Positions 26,921 to 34,355 of a stretch of DNA of 34,355 nt are shown piece by piece (position 1 is the stretch's first letter; the number at the start of each line of letters is the position of its first letter). Both the position numbers and the translations under genes were made by a program. Origin of the DNA: Intrasporangiaceae bacterium (GTDB lineage: Bacteria; Actinomycetota; Actinomycetes; Actinomycetales; Dermatophilaceae); contig JAAYSB010000113.1 of NCBI GenBank assembly GCA_012518475.1, positions 1-34,355 of the forward strand, in the 5' to 3' direction. The notes under the pieces are model-generated. The model was not told where the DNA came from. It saw only the letters and a list, made by a program, of their open reading frames with translations, and ran no database searches.

Positions 26921-28132
26921 ATGACTGCGACGTCCTCTGAGCCCCGGACCCCCCTGTCGCTGCTCGTGCTCGGGCACGGCACCGACCTGCGCAGCGAGCG
27001 CGGCGTCGAGTGTCCCGGCGATCTCCCGGCGCCCTCCGACCCGTCGCTCGTCGAGCGCGCCCGGGCTGCCAAGGCGGCGCTCGGCGAGAAGGTGTTCGTC
27101 CTCGGCCACCACTACCAGCGTGACGAGGTCATCGAGTTCGCCGATGTGACCGGCGACTCGTTCAAGCTCGCCAAGGAGGCAGCGGCCCGGCCGGAGGCCC
27201 CGTGGATCGTCTTCTGCGGGGTGCACTTCATGGCCGAGTCCGCAGACATCCTCACCTCCGACGACCAGACCGTCATCCTCCCGGACCTCGCAGCGGGTTG
27301 CTCGATGGCCGACATGGCCGCGATCAACCAGGTCGAGGACGCCTGGGACGACCTCGTCGAGGCCGGTGTCGCCGAGGACACCATCCCGGTGACCTACATG
27401 AACTCCTCCGCAGCGATCAAGGCCTTCACCGGTCGCCACGGCGGGACGATCTGCACGAGCTCGAACGCCAAGACCGCGCTGGCCTGGGCCCTCGAGCAGC
27501 GCGGCGACGGCCGGATCGAGCGCGGAACGGGCAAGGTGCTGTTCCTGCCCGACCAGCACCTCGGCCGCAACACGTATGTCCGTGAGCTCGGCGGTTCCCT
27601 CGACGACTGTGTCGTCTTCGACCCGCACCGCCCGATGGGTGGGCTCACGGTCCAGCAGCTCCAGGACGCCCGGATGATCCTGTGGCGGGGACACTGCTCG
27701 GTGCACGGCCGCTTCACCGTCGATGCCGTCGAGACCGCGCGTCGCGAGATCCCCGGCGTCAAGGTCATCGTCCACCCTGAGTGCCGCTACGAGGTCGTCG
27801 AGCTGGCCGACGAGGTCGGCTCGACCGAGAAGATCATCAAGACGATCGCCGCGGCGCCGGCCGGCACGAAGTGGGTCGTCGGCACCGAGCTCAACCTGGT
27901 GAAGCGCCTCGCCCAGCAGTTCCCCGACCAGCAGGTCTCCTTCCTCGAGAAGAACGTCTGCTACTGCTCGACGATGAACCGGATCGATCTGCCCCACCTC
28001 GTCTGGGCGCTGGAGTCCCTCGTCGACGACCGGGTCGTCAACCCCATCAAGGTCGATGACCAGGTGGCCCACTACGCCCGTGTCGCCCTCGACCAGATGC
28101 TCGCTCTCCCAGGCGAGACCCACAAGGACTGA
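26921..28132 (+). CDS. nadA: Quinolinate synthase
   Basis: VFVLGHHYQRDEVIEFADVTGDSFKLAKEAA, VTYMNSSAAIKAF, FLPDQHLGRNT, HPECRYEVVELADEVGSTEKII, KNVCYCSTMNRI. Confidence 0.95.
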   Translation: MTATSSEPRTPLSLLVLGHGTDLRSERGVECPGDLPAPSDPSLVERARAAKAALGEKVFVLGHHYQRDEVIEFADVTGDSFKLAKEAAARPEAPWIVFCGVHFMAESADILTSDDQTVILPDLAAGCSMADMAAINQVEDAWDDLVEAGVAEDTIPVTYMNSSAAIKAFTGRHGGTICTSSNAKTALAWALEQRGDGRIERGTGKVLFLPDQHLGRNTYVRELGGSLDDCVVFDPHRPMGGLTVQQLQDARMILWRGHCSVHGRFTVDAVETARREIPGVKVIVHPECRYEVVELADEVGSTEKIIKTIAAAPAGTKWVVGTELNLVKRLAQQFPDQQVSFLEKNVCYCSTMNRIDLPHLVWALESLVDDRVVNPIKVDDQVAHYARVALDQMLALPGETHKD

Positions 28133-28170
28133 CCAGACCGCGTGGGCGGACCCGCCAGGGATGGGTACGT

Positions 28171-28683
28171 TCAGTCCTCGGGTGGGAGTCCGAGGTCGCG
28201 GACGAGGTAGAGCCAGGGGAACGCCCGGACCGCGATCTGCCAGCCGTCGCGTTGGTATGCGTCGGCAGGCTTGCGCCAGAGCACCCGCCTGGTCTCCCAC
28301 TGGGTGGCGGTGCGCTCGACGACGTGGAACAGCATCCCCGCGCCGACCGTCCGCCAGCCCTGACGGCCGGCCAGCGCCAGCTCCGGTAGCTCGTCGAGCG
28401 CGGTGACCGGCCCGAGCCGGCGCCGCTCGGGCTCGACGGGCTCTGCCAGGGCCGCACCGAAACGCTGCTGGACCGCCTGGCGGGAGAGTCCGAGAACCTC
28501 CCCGATCGCCGCCCAGGAGTGCCCACCCGCCCGGGCAGCGGAGATCGACTGGCGCAGGATGCCGTTCACAACCGCGTCGGCGTCGGCAGCGCGGCGGACC
28601 AGCGCAAGATGGTCCGGATCATCCTCCGTCGTCCCGAGGATGGTCACCGAGAGACGGTCCACGAGCTCCGGGTCAGGACTCAT
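28171..28683 (-). CDS. Helix-turn-helix domain protein, putative transcriptional regulator
   Basis: Internal ATG at 28683: MSPDPELVDRLSVTILG...ISAARAGGHSWAAIGEVLGLSRQAVQQRFGAAL.... Overlaps the upstream small membrane protein ORF by 11 bp. Confidence 0.78.
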   Translation of the reverse strand: MSPDPELVDRLSVTILGTTEDDPDHLALVRRAADADAVVNGILRQSISAARAGGHSWAAIGEVLGLSRQAVQQRFGAALAEPVEPERRRLGPVTALDELPELALAGRQGWRTVGAGMLFHVVERTATQWETRRVLWRKPADAYQRDGWQIAVRAFPWLYLVRDLGLPPED

Positions 28684-28933
28684 CGGTGCTCCGCCCTGCG
28701 CTCGGCCGCCACATTCCGGTGGTGTCGCCCTGGGTCGGTCGGCGGAACGAGTAGACGAGCCAGAACACGGCCATGACGATGAGGGCAGCGCCTCCCCCCT
28801 GGAAGAAACCCTTGAAGAAGCCGCCGTCCGGGACTGTGGCGAGCCAGAGGAAGACGACCCCGAGCACGGCGAAGAGTGCCGCGAGGAGGCGATAGGTGCG
28901 CTTGACGGTGGTGACTGCCGGTGCTGTATCCAT
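28673..28933 (-). CDS. Small two-TM membrane protein
   Basis: 86 aa: MDTAPAVTTVKRTYRLLAALFAVLGVVFLWLATVPDGGFFKGFFQGGGAALIVMAVFWLVYSFRRP... Confidence 0.75.
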   Translation of the reverse strand: MDTAPAVTTVKRTYRLLAALFAVLGVVFLWLATVPDGGFFKGFFQGGGAALIVMAVFWLVYSFRRPTQGDTTGMWRPSAGRSTDES

Positions 28934-28935
28934 GC

Positions 28936-28980
28936 GTCAAGAATATGTTGACATATAACCCATGTCAAGAACTTCTTGAC
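28936..28980 (-). promoter_or_regulatory. Promoter/operator region with two 17-bp palindromic repeats
   Basis: GTCAAGAATATGTTGAC (28936-28952) and GTCAAGAACTTCTTGAC (28964-28980). Reverse strand -35 TTGACA (28968-28963), 17-nt spacer, -10 TATTCT (28945-28940), ATG at 28933. Confidence 0.72.
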
Positions 28981-28998
28981 GCGCTCCCCTCTCCGCGG

Positions 28999-29042
28999 GT
29001 GGAGGTGTAAGGCGACGCTCAGGCGTCGCCGCATACCTCCAC
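28999..29042. terminator. Bipartite hairpin, candidate terminator downstream of the GST-like gene
   Basis: GTGGAGGT...GGCGACGC-TCAG-GCGTCGCC...ACCTCCAC; two perfect 8-bp stems separated by an internal loop. Confidence 0.65.
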
Positions 29043-29080
29043 TCGGGCGACACCGGGCGGAGGACGCCGGCCTGCCTACC

Positions 29081-30145
29081 TCAGCGGCGGAAGAACATTC
29101 CCTCGGCATCGAGCAGCGGGTTGTCCTCGCGGGAGATCCGCTCCCCCACCGGAGGCGGGCCGGGAGGGGTCCCGTCGCCGAAGGGGCGCCCACCGAGCAG
29201 CTCCCGTCCGTGCGGTCGGGCCCAGCTCCACAGATCCGGCCCCTTCGGGACGATCTGGGTGGGGTTGATGTCGGTGTGCACCTCGTAGTAGTGCCGCTTG
29301 ATGTCGGTGAAGTGCGTGCAGTCGCCGAACCCGGGTGTCTGGAACAGGTCACGCGCGTAGGCCCAGAGCACCGGCACCTCGGAGAGCTTGGAGCGGTTGC
29401 ACTTGAAGTGCCCGTGATAGACGGGGTCGAACCGGGTGAGCGTCGTGAACAGCCGCACGTCCGCCTCGGTGATCGTGTCGCCGACGAGGTAGCGCTGACC
29501 GGCCAGCCGCTCGCTCAGCCAGTCGAGAGCGGTGAACAGACGGTCGTAGGCCGCGTCGTAGGCGTCCTGGGTGCCGGCGAAGCCACAGCGGTACACGCCG
29601 TTGTTCACCTCGGTGTAGACCCGCTTGTTGACCGTGTCGATCTCCTCGCGCAGGTGCCCCGGATACAGGTCAGGGGCGCCCTCGCGGTGGAGCTCACGCC
29701 ACTGCGTCGAGAAGTCGACGGTGATCGACGGGAAGTCGTTCGTCACGACCTTCCCGGTCGGCACGTCGACGACGGCGGGAACGGTGATGCCGCGGGGATA
29801 CTCGGGGTCGCGGGCCAGATAGGCGTCCTTGATGCGCGGGATGCCGAGGACCGGGTCCAGTCCGTCGGGGTCCTTGTCGAAGGTCCAGCTGTCCGAGTCG
29901 TGGGTCGGCCCACAGACCCCCATCGAGAGGACGTTCTCGAGGCCGAGCAGCCGGCGCACGATGATCGTCCGGTTCGCCCACGGGCAGGCCCAGGCAACCA
30001 CCAGCCGGTAGCGGTCCGCCTCGACGGGCCAGCGCCCATCGGCCCCGTCATCGTTGCCGCCCTCGGCGACGATGCGGTCCGAGATATACCTCGTGTCCCG
30101 CTCGTAGCTCGGCTCGACATACGTTCCCTGGCGTGGCTCAGCCAT
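29081..30145 (-). CDS. Glutathione S-transferase-like protein (Xi class/hydroquinone reductase-like)
   Basis: VAWACPWANRTIIVRRLLGLENVLSMGVCGP...VNNGVYRCGFAGTQDAYDAAYDRLF...DTITEADVRLFTTLTRFDPVYHGHFKCN; start at ATG 30145, an internal Met of ORF 29081..30793. Confidence 0.9.
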   Translation of the reverse strand: MAEPRQGTYVEPSYERDTRYISDRIVAEGGNDDGADGRWPVEADRYRLVVAWACPWANRTIIVRRLLGLENVLSMGVCGPTHDSDSWTFDKDPDGLDPVLGIPRIKDAYLARDPEYPRGITVPAVVDVPTGKVVTNDFPSITVDFSTQWRELHREGAPDLYPGHLREEIDTVNKRVYTEVNNGVYRCGFAGTQDAYDAAYDRLFTALDWLSERLAGQRYLVGDTITEADVRLFTTLTRFDPVYHGHFKCNRSKLSEVPVLWAYARDLFQTPGFGDCTHFTDIKRHYYEVHTDINPTQIVPKGPDLWSWARPHGRELLGGRPFGDGTPPGPPPVGERISREDNPLLDAEGMFFRR

Positions 30146-31532
30146 TCGATCGTCCTTCCCGACGGGCGCCGAGGCGGGCCAGCAGGATGGCCTCGGCGAT
30201 GCATACCTTCTCGAACTCTCCCAGATGGAGCGACTCGTTGGCCCCGTGGGCCCGGGTGTCCGGGTCCTCGACGCCGGTGACGAGGATCGCCGCGTCGGGG
30301 AACTTCTCGGCGAACGCGGCGACGAACGGGATCGACCCTCCCACGCCGATGTCGACCGGCTCGACGCCCCACGCGTCGGTGAACGCCGCGCGGGCCTCGT
30401 CGTAGATCGGACCCTGGGCGTCGGCCGCGAACCCCAGGCCCCGCTCCTCGAGCTCGACCTCGACCTGCGCCCCCCACGGGACCTGCGCGAGCAGGTGTGC
30501 CTTGACCAGCTCGAAGGCCTCGAGGTCGTCCTGGTCGGCAGCGAGCCGCACCGAGACCTTGGCCCGCGCGCTCGGGGTGAGCGTGTTCGACGCTGTCCCG
30601 ACCGAGGGTGCGTCGATGCCGATGATCGTTGCCGACGGCTTGGTCCACATCCGCGACAGCAACGAGTCCGAGCCGATCGTCTCGACCCCGTCGAGCAGCC
30701 CGGACTCCGCGCGCAGCCGCTCCTCGGAGAACTCCAGGTCGGCGGCATGCCCCGAGCGCAGTCCCTCGACAGCGAGGTTGCCCTCGTCGTCATGCAGGCT
30801 CGCGAGGACCCGGACCAGAGCCATGAGAGCGTCGGGCACCGCGCCGCCGAACATGCCGGAGTGGATGCCGTGGTCGAGTGTCCGCGCCGTGACGACGACC
30901 CGGATCATCCCGCGCAGGGTCGTCGTCAGCGCCGGCTCACCGATGGCCCAGTTCGTCGAGTCGGCCAGGACGATCGCGTCGGCGCGCAGCTTCTCACCGT
31001 GGCGCTCGAGGATCTGCGGGAGGGAGTCCGAGCCGATCTCCTCCTCACCCTCGACGAACACCGTGACCCCGACCGGCAGATCACCCGCGTGGGCACGCAG
31101 TGCCGCGATGTGGGCCATGACACCGGCCTTGTCGTCGGCGGCACCGCGGCCGTAGAGGCGGCCGTCACGCTCGGTCGGCTCGAACGGCGGACTGTCCCAG
31201 TCGGCCTCGTCACCGACCGGCTGGACGTCGTGGTGGGCGTACAGCATGACCGTCGGGGCACCCGGCGGGCCGGCTCTGTGGCCGATGACCGCGGGACGTC
31301 CTCCCTCACGGACGATCTCCACCTCGAGACCCTCGGCCCGGAGCAGCCCCGCCGTGGCCTCGGCACTGCGCTCGACCTGCGCCTGGTCATAGGCATCGAG
31401 CGAGATGCTCGGGATGCGGGTCAACGCCTCGAGGTCGGCCCGCACCTGGGGCATGAGCTCACGGACTCGGTCGGCGATAGCGGCAGTGTCGAGGCCGCCC
31501 GCCACCTGGGAAGAATCATGGGATGGGGTCAC
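30138..31532 (-). CDS. M20-family dipeptidase/peptidase
   Basis: MLYAHHDVQPVGDEADWDSPPFEP, LYGRGAADDKAGVMAHIAAL, FVEGEEEIGSDSL; 464 aa. Confidence 0.93.
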   Translation of the reverse strand: MTPSHDSSQVAGGLDTAAIADRVRELMPQVRADLEALTRIPSISLDAYDQAQVERSAEATAGLLRAEGLEVEIVREGGRPAVIGHRAGPPGAPTVMLYAHHDVQPVGDEADWDSPPFEPTERDGRLYGRGAADDKAGVMAHIAALRAHAGDLPVGVTVFVEGEEEIGSDSLPQILERHGEKLRADAIVLADSTNWAIGEPALTTTLRGMIRVVVTARTLDHGIHSGMFGGAVPDALMALVRVLASLHDDEGNLAVEGLRSGHAADLEFSEERLRAESGLLDGVETIGSDSLLSRMWTKPSATIIGIDAPSVGTASNTLTPSARAKVSVRLAADQDDLEAFELVKAHLLAQVPWGAQVEVELEERGLGFAADAQGPIYDEARAAFTDAWGVEPVDIGVGGSIPFVAAFAEKFPDAAILVTGVEDPDTRAHGANESLHLGEFEKVCIAEAILLARLGARREGRSNG

Positions 31533-31571
31533 CCGGACACCCTAGCGACTGTGTGACATACAGTTCAGGGT

Positions 31572-32162
31572 GTGTTTGGCCGGAAGAAGGAGACTCTGCA
31601 GGAGGACGTGACCTCCGCCGCGGAGCAGAACCACCCGTACCGCGAGGGCGCGAAGAACCGCCCCACACCGAAGCGCAAGGAGCGCGAGGCGGCTCGCAAG
31701 CGACCCCTCGTCGTCGACGACCGCAAGGCGGCCAAGCAGCGAGCCCGCGAGGAGCGGCGCAAGCAGGCCGCGATCCAGCACCAGGCCATGCTCTCCGGCG
31801 ACGAGAAGCACCTCCCGCCCCGGGACCGCGGACCGGTCCGCAGGTTCATCCGCGACTATGTCGACGCCCGCTGGAACGTCGGCGAGTGGCTGCTGCCGAT
31901 CATGCTCGTCACGCTCATCGTCAGCTATGTCCGTCCGAACCAGTGGACCCTGCTCGTCACCTTCGGCCTCTATCTCATCGTCCTGGCCGCGATCGTCGAC
32001 AGCGTGCTCGTCTGGCGCCGGATGAAGAAGATGCTCAGCGGGAAGTACTCGGCGGCAGACCTCTCCGGCGGCGGTTTCTACACGTTCATGCGCACGTTCC
32101 AGCTGCGCCGCTGGCGGATGCCGCGCCCGCAGGTGCAGCGCGGCGAGTTCCCGACTGCCTGA
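31572..32162 (+). CDS. DUF3043 family membrane protein
   Basis: FGRKKETLQED...GAKNRPTPKRKEREAARKRPL...RRFIRDYVDARWNVGEWLLPIMLVTLIVSYV; GTG start. Confidence 0.88.
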   Translation: MFGRKKETLQEDVTSAAEQNHPYREGAKNRPTPKRKEREAARKRPLVVDDRKAAKQRAREERRKQAAIQHQAMLSGDEKHLPPRDRGPVRRFIRDYVDARWNVGEWLLPIMLVTLIVSYVRPNQWTLLVTFGLYLIVLAAIVDSVLVWRRMKKMLSGKYSAADLSGGGFYTFMRTFQLRRWRMPRPQVQRGEFPTA

Positions 32163-32174
32163 CCCGCAGGCTGG

Positions 32175-32390
32175 CTACTCGGCCGCCTCGAGGGACATCG
32201 GCCCGTAGACGTCGGTCCCGTCGCGCTGCAACGTCACCGCCGCCACGCCGGCGTCCGACAGCTCCTCCCACGACTCGCTGAACCACGCCTCGGCGTCCGC
32301 CTGGGTCGGGAACACCGAGCTCCCGAGCGACTCGTCCGTCACCGGCACGCCGGCGGCATCGAGGAACACCCATCGGTATGCGTCGCTCAC
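32175..32390 (-). CDS. Small conserved-looking hypothetical protein
   Basis: 71 aa: MSDAYRWVFLDAAGVPVTDESLGSSVFPTQADAEAWFSESWEELSDAGVAAVTLQRDGTDVYGPMSLEAAE; plausible compact domain. Confidence 0.65.
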   Translation of the reverse strand: MSDAYRWVFLDAAGVPVTDESLGSSVFPTQADAEAWFSESWEELSDAGVAAVTLQRDGTDVYGPMSLEAAE

Positions 32391-32405
32391 CGCTACCTCC
32401 CCTGC

Positions 32406-33524
32406 TCAGTTCTCGCGGACGGAGACATCGACGAACGGTGGCTTGACGACGTCGGCGGGAACCTCACGCCCCCGGACGTCGATGACGACCGAGTCGCCGA
32501 CGGCGACAGAGCGGTCGAGCAGCGCGAGCGCGATCCCGTTCTTCAAGGTCGGCGAGAACGTTCCCGACGTCACCTCCCCCACCGCGTCACCGTCCGCGGT
32601 GCGTACCTCGCATCCGGAGCGCGGGATGCCCCGGCCGGTCGCGACGAGGCCGCGGAGCAGCCGCGAGGTCTTGGCGGCCCGCTGCTCGGCGACGGCCTCC
32701 TTGCCCCAGAAGGTGTCCTTGTCCCAGCCGACCGCCCAGCCCGCCAGGGCCATGACCGGGGAGATGTCCGGGCCGAGGTCGTTGCCGTGCAGCGGGTAGC
32801 CCATCTCGGTCCGGAGGGTGTCGCGGGCGCCGAGCCCGCAGGGCAGTCCGTCGAACTGCTGGGCCGCCTCGATCAGGGCGTCCCACAGCCGCGGGGTGCT
32901 CCCCCACGTCGGGAGCACCTCGTAGCCGCGCTCGCCGGTGTATCCCGTGCGGCAGACGATGACCGGCTCGCCCTCCCACTGCGCCTCGACGAAGCTCATG
33001 TACTCGTGACCGGTCGGCAGGCCGAGGGCCTCGAGGACCTCGTCGCTCCTGGTGCCCTGGACGGCGATGACGCCGTAGTCGGCATGCTCGTTGGTCACGG
33101 TGATGCCCTCGGGCGCGGCCGCCTCGAGGAGATCGACGACACGGGTCGTGTTCGCCGCGTTCGGGATGAGGAAGACCTCCTCCTCGCTGACGAGGTACTG
33201 GATGAGGTCGTCGATGACGCCGCCGCTGTCGTCGAGGCACATCGTGTACTGGGCCTTGCCCGGCTCGATCCGTCGCAGGTCGTTCGTGAAGCACGAGTTG
33301 ACGAAGTCGACCGCCCCGGGGCCGGTGACCCGCACCTTGCCCAGGTGTGAGACGTCGAAGATCCCGACCCGGTCGCGGACCGCTGTGTGCTCGGCGACGA
33401 CTCCGGCGCCGGGGTACTCGATCGGCATGGCCCAGCCGCCGAAGTCGGCCATCTTCGCCCCGAGGGCGGTGTGCCGGTCGTGCAGGGGCGAATGGCGCAG
33501 GTCAGCGAGCGCGTCTTCAGTCAT
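32406..33524 (-). CDS. gcvT: Aminomethyltransferase (glycine cleavage T protein)
   Basis: [55 protein letters not shown]...[14 protein letters not shown]. Confidence 0.95.
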   Translation of the reverse strand: MTEDALADLRHSPLHDRHTALGAKMADFGGWAMPIEYPGAGVVAEHTAVRDRVGIFDVSHLGKVRVTGPGAVDFVNSCFTNDLRRIEPGKAQYTMCLDDSGGVIDDLIQYLVSEEEVFLIPNAANTTRVVDLLEAAAPEGITVTNEHADYGVIAVQGTRSDEVLEALGLPTGHEYMSFVEAQWEGEPVIVCRTGYTGERGYEVLPTWGSTPRLWDALIEAAQQFDGLPCGLGARDTLRTEMGYPLHGNDLGPDISPVMALAGWAVGWDKDTFWGKEAVAEQRAAKTSRLLRGLVATGRGIPRSGCEVRTADGDAVGEVTSGTFSPTLKNGIALALLDRSVAVGDSVVIDVRGREVPADVVKPPFVDVSVREN

Positions 33525-33588
33525 GCGGCCCAACATACCGGGGGCTAGTGTGGTGGTGCGTCCCCAAGAATCAAGGAGTCACCACCCC

Positions 33589-34355
33589 ATGCCCGCTGCT
33601 GCCACGACGCCCGCTCTCTCGCTGCCCGTCGTCTCCACGCCCTCGGTCGCTCTCACGACGAGCGACCCCGCGACCCTGACTGCCGACGCACTCGTCGTCG
33701 GTGCCGTCGCCGTGGACGGGACGGCGAGCCTCGTCCGCGGCCACGGTCTGCCCCGCAACGCGACGAGCCACCTCAAGACTGCCCTGGAGACCGTGAGCGC
33801 CTCGGGCAAGGCCGAGGAGGTCACGACCTTCGTCGCCGTCCCAGGTGTCAAGGCCAAGCGCGTGCTCGTCGTCGGCCTCGGCGCGGGCTCGGCGACGAGT
33901 GCCCCGTCCGACACCGAGGTGCTCCGCCGGGCGGCGGGGGCCGCAGCCCGGACCATGAAGAAGAACGCGTCCCTCGCCCTGGCCCTGCCGGCAGCGAGCC
34001 GCGAGGCTGTCGCCGCCGTGGCAGAGGGTGCCGTCGCCGGCAGCTACGACATCCACAAGCACACCGCGAAGGACGCTGCAGAGCCGCGCGTCGGTGCGAT
34101 CGAGATCGTCACGACCGTCAAGGACGAGGGCGGCCTGCTCGAGCGGATCACCGTCCTCGGTGAGTCACGGGCCTGGGCGCGCGACCTCGTCAACACTCCC
34201 CCGAACCTGCTCTTCCCGCAGTCTTTCGCCGACGCCGTGATCGCCAAGGTCAAGGAGACCAAGGCGCGCATCACCGTCGAGGTGCTCGACGAGAAGGCCC
34301 TCGCCAAGGGCGGATTCGGCGGGATCCTCGCCGTCGGGCAGGCCAGCGCCCGCCA
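33589..34355 (+). CDS. pepA: Leucyl aminopeptidase (M17), 3' end cut off by the window edge
   Basis: My own translation from ATG 33589: MPAAATTPALSLPVV...ITVLGESRAWARDLVNTPPNLLFPQSFADAVIAKVKE...VEVLDEKALAKGGFGGILAVGQASAR. Open to the window end; not in the supplied ORF list. Confidence 0.88.
   Translation, partial: MPAAATTPALSLPVVSTPSVALTTSDPATLTADALVVGAVAVDGTASLVRGHGLPRNATSHLKTALETVSASGKAEEVTTFVAVPGVKAKRVLVVGLGAGSATSAPSDTEVLRRAAGAAARTMKKNASLALALPAASREAVAAVAEGAVAGSYDIHKHTAKDAAEPRVGAIEIVTTVKDEGGLLERITVLGESRAWARDLVNTPPNLLFPQSFADAVIAKVKETKARITVEVLDEKALAKGGFGGILAVGQASAR

Noticed and set aside
29081-30793. 570-aa ORF including a long N-terminal extension of the GST-like protein
   Set aside because: The extension is Arg/Ser-rich and antiparallel-frame to the M20 peptidase end; real start is the Met at 30145 (MAEPRQGTYVEPSYERD).
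1-34355. CRISPR arrays, rRNA/tRNA genes, prophage or biosynthetic gene cluster
   Set aside because: No regularly spaced direct repeats, no recognisable RNA gene motifs, no phage structural genes or PKS/NRPS modules noticed; a covariance-model scan would be needed for small RNAs.

Overview
High-GC actinobacterial chromosomal segment, probably Micrococcales/Intrasporangiaceae-like (lineage is inferred). It is dominated by the cytochrome bc1-aa3 respiratory locus: ctaE-qcrC-qcrA-qcrB on + and ctaC-ctaD-ctaF on -. Flanking genes are largely those I recall from the Mycobacterium tuberculosis Rv2184c-Rv2213 neighbourhood: ArsA-like ATPase, SRPBCC protein, DEDD/GIY-YIG exonuclease, trpD, adenosine-kinase-like pfkB, erpA, glycerate kinase, gcvT and leucyl aminopeptidase. 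Most of the window is ordinary core genome. The main anomalies are: (1) the DEDDh exonuclease/GIY-YIG/UVR gene is broken into two pieces about 2 kb apart (6909-~7920 and ~9955-10497), with a patchwork of a 5'-truncated kinase, a lipoprotein gene and a decayed winged-helix gene between them; (2) a cysteine-desulfurase-like/TusA fusion, divergent from ctaC, keeps its Cys loop but appears to lack the PLP-binding lysine; (3) a small membrane-protein/HTH operon has two 17-bp palindromes overlapping a near-consensus, apparently leaderless promoter; (4) an orphan degenerate receiver-domain protein lies between trpD and ctaE. I found no CRISPR array, rRNA, tRNA or transposase. No complete novel multi-gene system can be asserted from sequence alone.
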